The notes: a model not told the origin generated them from the sequence alone. Numbered from the stretch's first letter, positions 15,343-26,005 are shown. The stretch is 64,000 bases of DNA from Gerris lacustris (GCA_951217055.1 OX578280.1:43527882-43591881); one strand, 5' to 3'. Program-made: numbers and translations.

Positions 15343-15381
15343 CCCGACGTTTCGGTTTTTACTTAAAACCTTCTTCAGGGG
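15343..15381 (-). ncRNA. Hammerhead-like ribozyme motif, minus strand copy
   Basis: Exact mirror image of the plus-strand motif at 15441-15479: stem I CCC/GGG, CTGAAGA, stem II GGTTTT/AAAACC, then GAAAC and GTC. Its catalytic ability has not been tested. Confidence 0.6.
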
Positions 15382-15440
15382 CCGTAAAACATCTAAACAA
15401 CGACTGCCATACCATGAGTCGTTGTTTAGATGTTTTACGG

Positions 15441-15479
15441 CCCCTGAAGAAGGTTTTAAGTAAAAACCGAAACGTCGGG
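15441..15479 (+). ncRNA. Hammerhead-like ribozyme motif, plus strand copy
   Basis: The order of elements matches the hammerhead core. CCC (15441-15443) pairs with GGG (15477-15479) as stem I. CTGAAGA (15444-15450) fits the CUGANGA box. GGTTTT with AAAACC forms stem II, closed by a five-base loop. GAAAC (15469-15473) is followed by GTC (15474-15476), the expected cleavage triplet. Stem III is reduced to about one A-U pair, as in the small hammerhead variants reported with Penelope-like elements, which work best as dimers. All core bases are present, so activity is possible but unproven. Confidence 0.65.
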
Positions 15480-15529
15480 ATTGTAACATAAAGACGATTT
15501 TTGTGACCGAAACCTGAGTTTTGTTTGTT

Positions 15530-15534
<5 letters not shown>

Positions 15535-15613
<79 letters not shown>
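15535..15613. repeat. (TA)n microsatellite
   Basis: TA array on the right side of the palindrome, matching the array on its left. Confidence 0.97.
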
Positions 15614-15616
<3 letters not shown>

Positions 15617-15692
15617 ATAAGTATTCTTATAATATTTTTTGAATATTCGTTTTAGTTTCATACCTAAAATTATATTTTTTCTATTTTATCAT

Positions 15693-16352
15693 TGTTCGCA
15701 CCAGGGGGAGGTTTTCCTGACCTGGCCACGAAATTGTGAATAAGAATAAATAAAAGAATAAAAATAGAAATATGTTTAGCGGACTGTAGGTTGTATTTAG
15801 CAGTTATGTACAGATAATGGATAAATAACATAATAATAATGGCCTAATATAAAAGTAATTATCTGTTGGAGAGGTGAGGTGAAGTGTGGTGACAGGGTGA
15901 ATGGTGAGAGACTGGATACCAGCACTAATAAATACCAATTACTCTCCTGGATACCTAGGAGAAGTAATGGATTAATGTATCCTGGATACCAGGTAAACTA
16001 GATAAATCCTGGATGCCATGGATTTATCTAGATATAAAACGTATAAAACACTAATAAAGGAAAATGGCCACTGCCCACCTTGAGGGCTTGACTCACACTT
16101 AGCTCTCTTTACACTCTCATCTTCCCTCCAAATTCGGGCCGTTAAATATTCAAATATTTGAAATTTATATCAGTTTTGCCTGTGGAGGAAGATCAAGGCT
16201 TCTAAATCAAGACCTATATGGGCCCCTTCAGATAATATCTGGGCCGGTCTGTTTGAATGAACCCGGGTATTCTGCAGAGCGGGTTTGGTATGTCGATGTA
16301 GGTAGAGGTGTCAAGAAGCTGCTGTGAAGCAGTGTTCAAGTGATCTTGAACA
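15693..16352 (+). repeat. Left LTR (660 bp)
   Basis: Starts TGTTCGCACC and ends GATCTTGAACA. It contains four copies of the GGATACC-type inverted motif (15912, 15946, 15981, 16009). From about 15862 to its end it looks identical to the right LTR, while the first ~170 bases differ. Confidence 0.9.
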
Positions 16353-17402
16353 TACCGCCTACCTAAACGAACGTTTAAAGCTGCTGTAAGATTAAAAATA
16401 ATAGTAATTTTAAGGCCACAAAATGATAAGATTATTACAGTCTCATAAATAAGCTAGGTAATATAAGTCATAATAATAGCTGTAAGTAATTTAGCATTAT
16501 AATAAGTTAATAAATTAATTTAAATTTAACAATTATAACAAATAAATTAATTAAAAGAAAGAGGTTTCTTATATGAATAATATAAATGCTTTACCTACAA
16601 ACTAAATAACAAATAAATGGTTAGCAGTGCCTACAACAAAGCTATAATATTAAAAAACAGATATATGCTACTTATAACTCATAAGTTATAAGCTTTATTC
16701 AAACTAATACTTGCTCATACTTTAACATGTATGAGATTAAAGAAACGTAGGTTCTGTAAAACGTATACATAATATTTGATATAAAAATAATATAATCTTG
16801 GTATCAAAAACCAATAAAACTATAATGCGTGCCTAATAAATTAGAAATGTAATAAAATAGTATAATGTTCAAGTTTTAAGTATTATATACCAGTAGGTAT
16901 GCATATATAATAAAGAACCACAAGTAAGCAATATGTTGCTTTGTAAATAACTCTGACGTTACCAAAAGTTACTCGAAGCATATGAAAATACTTAGTTGGT
17001 TAAATAAATTAATGAATAATAAATTAATAACAGATTTATGAACTTGATAACAATTAAAAAGAGTCTTTTAACAAGGTGTCTGTTAATAATAAGTGTATCA
17101 ACAGCTTTTATAAAAATAAATAAAATTTACCTAAGAAAACTCTTTGGTGATTCGTAAAATATATTAAATGACTAGAGAGAAGTTAGAAAATAAACTCTTA
17201 TCACAGAAGGTAACAAAATAATTAGCCAATAGACTAATTTTATAAAAAATAAAATAAAGTAACATTCTTAGCAGTGCTAAAAGTACCTGCAAGATAATAG
17301 AAAAATCAACAAGATAAAGAAATTAATTAAGATTAATCCAGCACTGCAAGGAAAACACTGAAATTATACCCAAAAAACGAGAAGAGCAAATCGGTGATCA
17401 GC

Positions 17403-17650
17403 GGTGAGATGATTTAAGCTGGATTCCAGCATAATAATTAAAACTTCCCTGGATACCAAGGAGAAGTAATAAAAAAAATGTTGCATTCACCTGGGCACCA
17501 AGAAGATCAAATCAATCCTGGAATTCCTAGGAAGATAAATTAATAGGGACTCGGGTGCCAGGAATTCAGTAGGATGCAACTTGCTCACCTAAACTTCAAG
17601 CTGGATGCCAGACACAAGAAGTTGATAATTGACGACCAAAAAAAATAAAG
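17403..17650 (+). repeat. Interior duplicated unit, copy A
   Basis: Order of landmarks: GTGAGATGATTTAAG, CTGGATTCCAG, CCTGGATACCAAGG, AGAAGTAAT, TTGCATTCACCTGG, then ATGCAACTTGCTCACC, CTGGATGCCAG and GACGACCAAA. The same order occurs in copy B about 738 bp downstream, and its first half occurs within the LTR. Confidence 0.8.
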
Positions 17651-17880
17651 TTCTTCTGAGTAAGGAGGGTATATTAAGTTGGAGAATATCCCATCCGCCT
17701 ACCATAGGAATACCTACTCAGTAGAAATATAAAGTTAAAGAAAGAAAAACAGGGTTTAATGAAAGGAGATAAAATGGTATTGTAAAACCCAAATTAAAAG
17801 ATGACTAAATTATAAATAAGTAAATAACATTAGCAACAAACAACTAATAAAACAAGCTAATAGCTAATATTCTAAAGAAA

Positions 17881-17960
17881 TTGAGGTCTGGTGAGAAGAT
17901 CTAAGCTGGATACCAGTATCTTCACCAGATCCTTACTAAGTTCAAGCTGGATACCAGCAA
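17881..17960 (+). repeat. Interior partial unit
   Basis: GGTCTGGTGAGAAGATCTAA followed by CTGGATACCAG, and after 30 bases a second CTGGATACCAG. It matches the start of copies A and B but skips their middle. Confidence 0.65.
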
Positions 17961-18140
17961 CAATAAAGATATTAAGTTAAAAATATAAATAAATTAATAT
18001 TAGTAAAATTAAAAGATAACCATGACTAGAAAGAATAGACAACACTATAAATTAATATAATGTCAAAAATATGAACAGCGATGATTAAAACAGGATGATA
18101 ACTGCAGTGCTTCACATCTAAAAAATAAAAATTGGTAATC

Positions 18141-18390
18141 TGGTGAGAAGATATAAGCTGGATACCAGCAAAATTATTACTTCCCTGGATACCAAGGTGA
18201 AGCAGTAATGAATAAGTTGCATGCACCTGGACGCCATGGTAAATCAAAGAAATCCTGGATACCAAGGATGATTGAAACCCGGATGCCAAGGGTAATAGTA
18301 TGCAACTTGCACACCAGATCATAACAAACTTCAAACTGGATACCAGAATAATGAAGCTGTTAGTTGAAGACCAAAAGAAGAAAGAAGGAT
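18141..18390 (+). repeat. Interior duplicated unit, copy B
   Basis: Parallel to copy A: GGTGAGAAGATATAAG, CTGGATACCAG, CCTGGATACCAAGG, TTGCATGCACCTGG, CCTGGATACCAAGG, ATGCAACTTGCACACC, CTGGATACCAG and GAAGACCAAA. Six or seven inverted motifs fall within it. Confidence 0.8.
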
Positions 18391-19741
18391 CTCCACTGCA
18401 GGGTGATACGATGCATCACTAGAGACTCAGAGCGAGTAAAAAATAAAACTATTCATAAAATTAGATGTCATACATATCTCTAATCTACTCTTCAAAAGTT
18501 GTGGAAGCTGTCTTTAAAAGAAGACAAATAAATAAATAATTTAATTATAAAGAGCTTAAGTAAACTTCCCTAGTATATCACCAAAGGTACAATGAAAATA
18601 AATTATGAATTAATTTAATAATTATATATAAAAGGTGGTTACACCATAAAGCTGTGATTTAAAATAGTTCTAAAGAACATATAACATTTTGAGGAAAATA
18701 AATATTTATAAACTGTAACGATTTTATGTTATACTAGGACTAAGAACAAATTTAACAATATACAAAATTATTCAGAAAGCTTTGAAGTAACTCATACATT
18801 GGAGTAAAATAAATAAATCTTTAGAATCAACAGTTTATGTCTATTCTTAGTAACAACTATATGATAACAAATATATAAATAAAAAACGAATTAACACATA
18901 ATTGAGAATTGAGACTAGAATGAAGGGCAACTATTAAAAATTATTACTAATTAGTTGCTTAATAAATAGTCATTAAAATAAATCATCCAATGATAATTTA
19001 TCATGTAATAACAAAACTATCAAATTCTAACAAAAAACACCAATTTGTTTTAAATAAATAATTTACAAATTTAAAATTTAAACAATAAATGTTTTGTTTT
19101 ACTAATAATTTATATATTGCAATAAAATTGACTGAATCTATCATAATAGCTGCATTTAATAATAATTAATAAATTAAGTTTAAATAAATTATCAATAAAT
19201 TAATTGACTATTTTCTTTAAGTATAAATTTTAACAGCTTTTTAATAAATATATAAAATCTTTGTAACAAGAAATAAATTTATAAACATTTAATTATAACA
19301 AATTATTAATAAATTACGCTAAGTTACAAGGTATACAAAATTTAATAAAATACTATTATAATATTAACAACAATCAACAATCTAACAATTACAAATAGAA
19401 ATAAAATAAGTTAACAAACATCACATAAAAAGGATTCTAGAATGGAAAACCACAAAACTCAAATAAATAATAATTTCTAGGCTGGATACCAAGCCAGGAA
19501 AGCAATAGCTTAAACAACATGAACCTGGATTTCCAAGGCGTAAGCGTAAAGCGTGGTTCGGGAACATAAATCAAAGAGGATTTGTTTACATTTTAGTTAC
19601 ATCTACAATCTATGGTAAATGTAGTTACATTTTTCATTAAAAGTGATGTTATTAGTTTAATCTAATGATTGTAATTAATATAAATAATATTTAACATGAT
19701 AAATTAAATGAACTACTGTTCATAATGTGAAAAAGAAGAAA

Positions 19742-20165
19742 CCCAGGATACCTGGAGCACAAGAAAGAAGAAATTACTCAGACTAGATTGATAAATTAGT
19801 GCTTTAAACAACATTTTTAGTTAAATTAAAATAATATAGTGTTCACAGCTGAACAAGAAAAGAGCCAGGATACCTGAAACTCAAATGAAAAGAAATATAA
19901 CTAGACTTGGTTAATAGAATAAATATTAAGTGATGCCTACTTTTAAATAAACTATTGCTCATGAGTGAACAACAGAATACCAGGATACCTGAAGCACACA
20001 AAGAGAATAAAGGTAACTTGGACTTGACCACTATAATAGTATTATAAATTATAATAAGTGGTAACTTAAATAAACTACAGTTGCTAAACTACTGAAGCCA
20101 GGATACCTGAAGCTTACAAGATAAGAAAGATGAATTGGACTGAGAACAGCAGATTTAAATGTTTA
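19742..20165 (+). repeat. Four diverged tandem units of ~115-123 bp
   Basis: Each unit starts with CAGGATACCTG (near 19744, 19866, 19981 and 20099), then an AAG-rich stretch, an ACT(T/A)GGACT-like block and an AAATAAACTA-like block. The motif here is the arm-swapped form (CAGG...CCTG) of the CTGG...CCAG motif used in the left half of the element. Confidence 0.75.
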
Positions 20166-20611
20166 AATAATAAGAATAAATTAAGTGCAACAAACAATTA
20201 AAATATAGATAAGTGAAATGTTAGCTTGTAGTAACAAATGATAGTGATAATTATAAGGTGAATACTCAAATATGAATGTAATATTTAGATGTGATGAGCT
20301 CTTACTAAGTGACTTATAAGCTAATTTGTAATCTGTGAGCTATTATATAACGTGAAGTAATATAATATGCTTGTATACATGCACAATAATTGAATAAATA
20401 TTGGTTTAATAAATATGATAATTTTATACAAAAATATGCCAAGAAACCTTTCTGAAACCTCTCAAATAATAACTTAATAAGAATTGATATACATAATTAC
20501 TGAACTAAGGCCTTTACAATAATTATCTTCATTTCTGTACATAATATGCATGGATTAAATTTATCAAGAATGGATACCATATTTTAATTATCCGGTCCAA
20601 AGACGACCATG

Positions 20612-21290
20612 TGTTCGCACCAGGGGGAGGTTATCCTGACCTGGCCACGAAAATTTTGAATAAGAATAAATGAAAATAATAAAAATAGAAAATGATTGGG
20701 TGGACTGTAGGTTATATTTAGTATTTATGTACAGACGAGCAAATTACATGAAAATAATGGCCTAGTAAAAAGTGTATCTGAGACAATAAAAGTAAATTAT
20801 CTGTTGGAGAGGTGAGGTGAAGTGTGGTGACAGGGTGAATGGTGAGAGACTGGATACCAGCACTAATAAATACCAATTACTCTCCTGGATACCTAGGAGA
20901 AGTAATGGATTAATGTATCCTGGATACCAGGTAAACTAGATAAATCCTGGATGCCATGGATTTATCTAGATATAAAACGTATAAAACACTAATAAAGGAA
21001 AATGGCCACTGCCCACCTTGAGGGCTTGACTCACACTTAGCTCTCTTTACACTCTCATCTTCCCTCCAAATTCGGGCCGTTAAATATTCAAATATTTGAA
21101 ATTTATATCAGTTTTGCCTGTGGAGGAAGATCAAGGCTTCTAAATCAAGACCTATATGGGCCCCTTCAGATAATATCTGGGCCGGTCTGTTTGAATGAAC
21201 CCGGGTATTCTGCAGAGCGGGTTTGGTATGTCGATGTAGGTAGAGGTGTCAAGAAGCTGCTGTGAAGCAGTGTTCAAGTGATCTTGAACA
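20612..21290 (+). repeat. Right LTR (679 bp)
   Basis: Same ends as the left LTR. The first ~190 bases carry many substitutions and indels relative to the left copy; the remaining ~490 appear identical. Confidence 0.9.
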
Positions 21291-21295
21291 ATCAT

Positions 21296-22031
21296 ATTTC
21301 TTGAAATTTGTCATGTACATGTATTTTTTGGAGAAGATCAAGAAGTAACGGACTTAACACATTTATGTGAATTCGATGTTGGCTACATACATTCCCCATT
21401 TATTTATTATTTTTTGAAGGGTATAGGTAAATGGTATATAGTTGCTCCTTTAGAATTTTATTTTAATTTTATTTTAAAGCATAACATTTTTTTAAAGCAT
21501 AACATTTTTTTATAATCAGATTATTGATAAAGAATAATTTACTACACCCTTTTACTTGTTAGTCGTCGCAATATTTGTCTTATTATAACTTATAAGTGCA
21601 ATTAAAAGTATTGTTATTTTGTTGGAATGAATACCCAAGCTATTTCAATTATGTCAGAAGCTTATTGATGCTTATGTTGGGTTTTAGGGGTGTCAGGATC
21701 ATATTGGAAAGCCATAGAGAGAGTTGAATATGTTTGGAATTGGATATGAGAACGTGGAAAATGCAAACTGTGGTAATGGACTCGGAAAGATATATCGAGA
21801 AAAGCTATTGTTTTTCTTAAGCCCAAGATTTAATGGACAAACTGTTTTCCTCATAAATAAGCTCTGTTTGCCTGAAACACTTCCCACACTTTAGTCTGAT
21901 TATATTTGAAATGTTAAAACTTTATCCTCAGTATCGTTCGAGAGATTTACCACTTCCGTGCGGCATTCTAATCCGTTCGTTTATCCTTAGTCGATTTCAT
22001 GGGATTTATATAGATTTTCCCCTCTTCAGAA
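21296..22031. other. Unassigned sequence
   Basis: Two short direct copies of AAAGCATAACATTTTTTT lie at 21476-21512. No gene recognised; the minus frame at 21699-21887 has no domain. Confidence 0.45.
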
Positions 22032-22337
22032 GTGCAATTCAATTTGCACTTTGATAGGGAAATTAAACGTTGGTTTGAGTCTAGATCCCTTGCTATACGG
22101 GCTTTGTTAATGCTTATATTTTTTTCTATTTTTGTTATTGGAGCTTTGAAAACGTTTATCCTTGATGTTGCCTACAGGTTGATGATCGTTAGCAACTCTG
22201 GTCGGTATATCGAATACACACAGTGTTATGTTTCGTTAATGTATCCTGCCGTATTATCTATTCATTGGAGGGATCCTCTTAGCCTAATTCCTGTAACTCG
22301 AATTATAAAGCTCTCTGTCATGGATAAAACTGATTAA
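22032..22337 (+). CDS. Unrecognised open frame with one hydrophobic segment (101 codons), doubtful
   Basis: The frame is not low complexity. Residues ~22-45 (ALLMLIFFSIFVIGALKTFI) would make one membrane helix. No family is recognised and no splice or promoter signal supports it. It stops just before a MITE, so it could be a gene fragment or chance. Confidence 0.2.
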   Translation: MQFNLHFDREIKRWFESRSLAIRALLMLIFFSIFVIGALKTFILDVAYRLMIVSNSGRYIEYTQCYVSLMYPAVLSIHWRDPLSLIPVTRIIKLSVMDKTD

Positions 22338-22341
22338 TATA

Positions 22342-22857
22342 TTTATCTCCAGTAGGGAGAAAAAGTTATGATTTTTAATTAGTTTAGAGGGACTAAAGTA
22401 AGTCTTTTCATCCCTGAACTCAAAAAGTAGGGAGAAAAAGTAAAAGTAGGGCGAAAAAGTAATGTAGGGCAAAAAAGATTGCAACTTAATTATTTTATAA
22501 ATAGCAGAAAATGAATGGTTAATGTAATGAAGTTGTTGAAATCAGGTTGGCAGCACTGCTTTTTCGACCTTGTTTATCATTGTCTATAACCTGTATCTAA
22601 ATAAAATTAATTCCAATTCTTATTTGTTTTTAATATTGAATCTCTTATATTTGCTATTAAAATAATTATTGTTATTTATTAAAATAGTAAATAAAAACTG
22701 TGCAATGGACATTTCCTCGGCCGCGCCTCGGGAATTAAACAGTCTAATTCCCTCGGCTTCGCCTCGGGATTTAGGGACCACTCTTCGGCTTCGCCTCAAG
22801 AACCAACTTTTTCCGCTCAGGGAATAATGGCTTACTTTACTCCCTAGGTGCATAAAT
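22342..22857. mobile_element. MITE family T, intact copy (516 bp)
   Basis: Imperfect terminal inverted repeats: TTTATCTCCAGTAGGGAG at the left and, inverted, TTTATGCACCTAGGGAG at the right. The left third has repeated AGTAGGGAGAAAAAGT-type blocks. The right third has three CGGCTTCGCCT-like hairpins with changing arms (22713-22805). A second, interrupted copy lies at 35169-37596. No coding capacity. Confidence 0.75.
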
Positions 22858-22910
22858 AACTATTATTGTTTAATTAAGTTTATTAAAAAATGAAATTTTA
22901 TTCATTTTTC

Positions 22911-23140
22911 CTTACTCATATCGGTTTTATAAATTAAGAAAATTCGATTTTCAGATTTTGTTGGATACGCGTTTTAAGGTCCTCTGAATCCAAAGAAAAG
23001 TGGTAAAAATGTCTGTCTGTCATTTGTTTTCTGTGCAGACGGGTGGAGCCTAAACTACTGGACCGATTACAATAAAATATGGCATACTTGTTAAGAGAAA
23101 AGAACTACTCCGCGGAAAAATTAAATTTAGCTATTGATTA
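22911..23140 (+). repeat. Family Y dispersed repeat, diverged 5-prime part
   Basis: It shares the order AATTCGATTTT, GGTCCTCTGA(A)TCC, GTCTGTCTGTC, GTGGAGCCTAAACTAC and GGCATAC with the full copy at 31193-31790, but lacks the downstream box-B part. Confidence 0.7.
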
Positions 23141-23218
23141 ACCAAAAAACTAAAAAAATATTCCGACGATCTTAATTGAAAATCGTCGGATTAAAATTCT
23201 ATTTTTTAGTTTTTTGGT
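23141..23218. repeat. Inverted repeat (hairpin)
   Basis: ACCAAAAAACTAAAAAA at the left is matched by TTTTTTAGTTTTTTGGT at the right, with an inner CCGACGAT/ATCGTCGG stem. It sits at the broken end of the family Y fragment. Confidence 0.85.
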
Positions 23219-23777
23219 ACAGGTTCGTTTTGGTATAATATTTGATGTAATTTGGACACCAATTACAAATGGACCAAAAACAGGCCAGACGTTTTTTAAT
23301 AATAACTTTGTAATTTAGTCTTGGTTATTTAATTAATTCAGTATTCAAATATTTTATTAATTTAAGATTTTAAAATATGTGTGGCTTTTTAAAAAAATGA
23401 ATAACTGGTAAATTTTACAGATTAGCTGATAAATGTTCAACTTGCAAAGCTTTTTATTATGGAGCACAACAACATGCGTGTACAAGCTCTTTTCTCTCTT
23501 TAAGAAAATAAATTTTAAAAAAGCTGACTTTTTCATACAGTAAAAACATACGAGTATAGCGTTTTTTAAATCACATTTTTTAAGTTTATCCAGAATGTTA
23601 CTTTCTCATTTATTAAAATTGGTGGTATCTAAAAACAATCGCTAGTTTTACTTTTGAAACTATGACTAACTGTTTTGTCAATAATTAGCTTTTAATAAAG
23701 AAATCTATGTTCGGGCTGCAATAGTTCATTGCGAGTGAAGTTACGTTTAACTAAATTTTTTCGATCTCCCTTTCCCC
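23219..23777. other. Unassigned AT-rich sequence
   Basis: No gene or repeat recognised. Confidence 0.5.
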
Positions 23778-23871
23778 TTGTTGGAAACTGTTAATTTTCG
23801 TTTTACCAAGTGGATCCGTTTCCCCCATTTTGTTTTCGTGCCTTTCAAGAGTCAAGTAGAGAGGGAGGGGA

Positions 23872-24327
23872 ATGGGGGGAAAACGCACTACAATTACAAC
23901 CCAGGGCCGGAGAGGCTCGAGAGGTTTATTTGTACTAGCCCTTCTCTTCCCAATCGATTTTTCGAACAGAGTGAAGTGGGAGGAGGTTGACAGTTTTTAC
24001 CCAACCTCCTTTCAGTCTAGAGAGCTTGACTGGGTAAGCTGTTTTCGGAATGCAATTTATTTTAAATGCCCAAGGTTTTTAAATTCCAGGGTGTTAAAGT
24101 TTAGGAGTAGGTTTAAAGAGTTTACTGTGAGGGTTGTAGTGCAGAATTTTTTCGTCGCGACCCCACGTCCAGTCGAGAGGCCGATACCGTCTCCACTCTT
24201 CTCTACCCCACACCCTTTTAAATGTTGTATTGTTTGTAGTTTAAAAAGAGACAATTTTAGGCGAACATATTTGTTCAAAACAAATGGAAAGATCCTCTCC
24301 ACAACTTGGAATATACAAACAAAATGA
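23872..24327 (+). CDS. Longest non-repeat open frame (151 codons), unrecognised
   Basis: The region 23740-24330 is noticeably less AT-rich than its surroundings and not visibly repetitive. The plus frame is Arg- and Phe-rich with scattered Cys and shows no known domain. The minus strand has an 81-codon frame over 24057-24302. Either may be coding, or the region may be a promoter or UTR-like segment of a host gene. No start context, splice pattern or homology decides it. Confidence 0.2.
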   Translation: MGGKRTTITTQGRRGSRGLFVLALLFPIDFSNRVKWEEVDSFYPTSFQSRELDWVSCFRNAIYFKCPRFLNSRVLKFRSRFKEFTVRVVVQNFFVATPRPVERPIPSPLFSTPHPFKCCIVCSLKRDNFRRTYLFKTNGKILSTTWNIQTK

Positions 24328-25260
24328 AATTAGAATAAAAAACAACAACAGATTTTTAAAGAATATAAATAATCCTTTTGTATAGATTGTATGTCCTTTT
24401 TTCATTTTCACTCAATTATACTCAGTGAGTAAAATTTTTGGTTGTAATAGAAGTTCCTTTTTTTTAATTAAAAATAAACAGACCACGTTTTTGTACTTTT
24501 TTATTTATTTTTATTTTTTACAGCTTGGATGTTTTTATTACTTCAATACAAAAAATAGTAGAAATAGAGTTTGAAAAACACATTGTCCCCTTAAACAAAG
24601 AATGAAGAAGCTGTGTTTGAGTAGGAACAAAAATATAATCCATTTTTCCTATAACAATTTTTCCTTTTGCTTTTCTTCTAGTTTTTTTTTTTTTCTTTCT
24701 TTCTTGATAGTACTTAAAAAAAGAAAATGGGTTTAATACAGACCTGTGTTGTCCATATTAAATAGTCATCGTCAATAGATTACGATAAGAAATTCTAATA
24801 TACCTAGTTAAGGATTAAATAAATATATTTCATCTAATAAATTTCCACATTAGGGCTTTGTATATTCGTTTAATTAATTTGTTTAGTAGAATAAACAGAT
24901 GTCCCATCTAAAACCCCTTTATATTCTAGATTATATGTAAAAATATAATATAATATAAAAAATAACAAACATAATTAATAAGATTTCTAAAGGAGACCTC
25001 CATTAATTAACCCGCAATGCTATAATTTATATTTAATTTAAATTTAAATAGTTTTCAGCTAAATGGAAAAAACGTGACTAATGCCCCTTTTTCCTTCACA
25101 TACCCTCTATATACATAAATACATAATGACCGTCAAAAAGAAGAAAGGAGACACTAGCTGACACTTGGAACCATAAAAAACGCATTACCGGAGGGTAAAG
25201 GGTCTGTCGTGACGTCACTAGAGTGTTCATGCGTCCTGCCTTTAAGAGGTTTTTTTGTTT

Positions 25261-25262
<2 letters not shown>
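24328..25262. other. Unassigned AT-rich sequence
   Basis: Homopolymer-rich; nothing recognised. Confidence 0.5.

Positions 25263-25317
<55 letters not shown>
25263..25317. repeat. (TA)n microsatellite
   Basis: About 27 TA units. Confidence 0.97.
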
Positions 25318-25324
<7 letters not shown>

Positions 25325-26005
25325 ATATATATAGAACAACACTTTAATTATATATATATATAATTTATTTTAAAGTGTATTAGAACTGTGGTCATCGTGG
25401 TTGGTATGTGTGGCTTCCTTGTATTTACGTGACATCTTAGCTTCGTGTGGGTAGTGCATATAGAAGAAGGCCGAAAGGTTCACCCTGCAGCACACTCTTT
25501 CCTCGGTCCCTTTAACCCAGTGCCTTCTCGGTTACCCTTAGCTCCTAAAACAATAGAATGAGTGGAAGGGTGAGAAGAATCGCTAATGAATAAGTAGAAG
25601 GAAACTTAAACGACCTCTTCGCAAAGTGCTAAATATAAAAGGAAAGCAACGACTTTTTTCGCAAAGCCATTTTTTACTTTCACTTCGTTTAGAATTCAAC
25701 TTTGGCCTTTTATAAAACTTAAAGATAAGTTTTTTCTTTCGTTCCTTTTTGTGTAATTGTTATAAATTAAGAGGTATATAATATTTTTAGGGTAAAAATG
25801 AAGATAGCTGTACCCACTATTATTTATTCAATTTATCCATCTGTTCATTCTATTACATTATTTTATTTTTTTAAACCTAAACAAATAGTCTGCCAATAAG
25901 TGTGACACATAGCTTCCTCGCGTCCTCTTTTTTTATACTTTAATAATTTTGGGCTTTTGCAACCTAATATTGTAAAATTTATTTAATTTTCCCCCCTTTT
26001 AGCGA
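25318..26005. other. Unassigned sequence with a family Z end
   Basis: At 25888-25925 AGTCTGCCAATAAGTG then ACATAGCTTCCTCGCGTCC is a terminal piece of family Z. The rest (25400-25560) is moderately GC-rich and unassigned. Confidence 0.45.

Larger units (their letters stand above)
15287..15535. mobile_element. Penelope-type palindrome with 119-bp perfect arms
   Basis: The left arm (15287-15405) and right arm (15417-15535) are exact reverse complements around an 11-base spacer. Each arm carries CCGAAACGTCGG preceded by a CTGAAGAAGG block, the core of the small hammerhead-like motif known from Penelope-like retroelements. Both sides of the element are (TA)n, so it appears to sit in a TA array. 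There is no RT or GIY-YIG reading frame, so it is a terminal-repeat remnant or a solo inverted pair. Confidence 0.7.
15693..21290 (+). mobile_element. Complete gene-less LTR retroelement (LARD-like), 5.6 kb
   Basis: Two direct repeats (15693-16352 and 20612-21290) begin TGTTC and end GAACA, giving TG...CA ends with 5-bp terminal inversions. The whole unit is flanked by a 5-bp target duplication ATCAT (15688-15692 and 21291-21295). The 4,259-bp interior has no gag, protease, RT, RNase H or integrase frame; the longest frame (18026-18334, minus) is unlike any of these. This fits a large retrotransposon derivative mobilised by a related autonomous element. I could not find a convincing tRNA primer-binding site after the left repeat or a clean polypurine tract before the right one. 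The interior is dense with a short inverted motif around GGATACC and with internal duplications. Confidence 0.85.

Noticed and set aside
18026..18334. 102-codon minus-strand frame in the LTR element as a possible accessory gene
   Set aside because: It runs through duplicated unit B and its Leu/Ser-rich product is explained by the reverse complement of the repeated motif; unit A does not keep the frame.
15693..21290. Simple segmental duplication of ~660 bp
   Set aside because: TG...CA ends, 5-bp terminal inversions and an exact 5-bp target duplication fit LTR insertion better.
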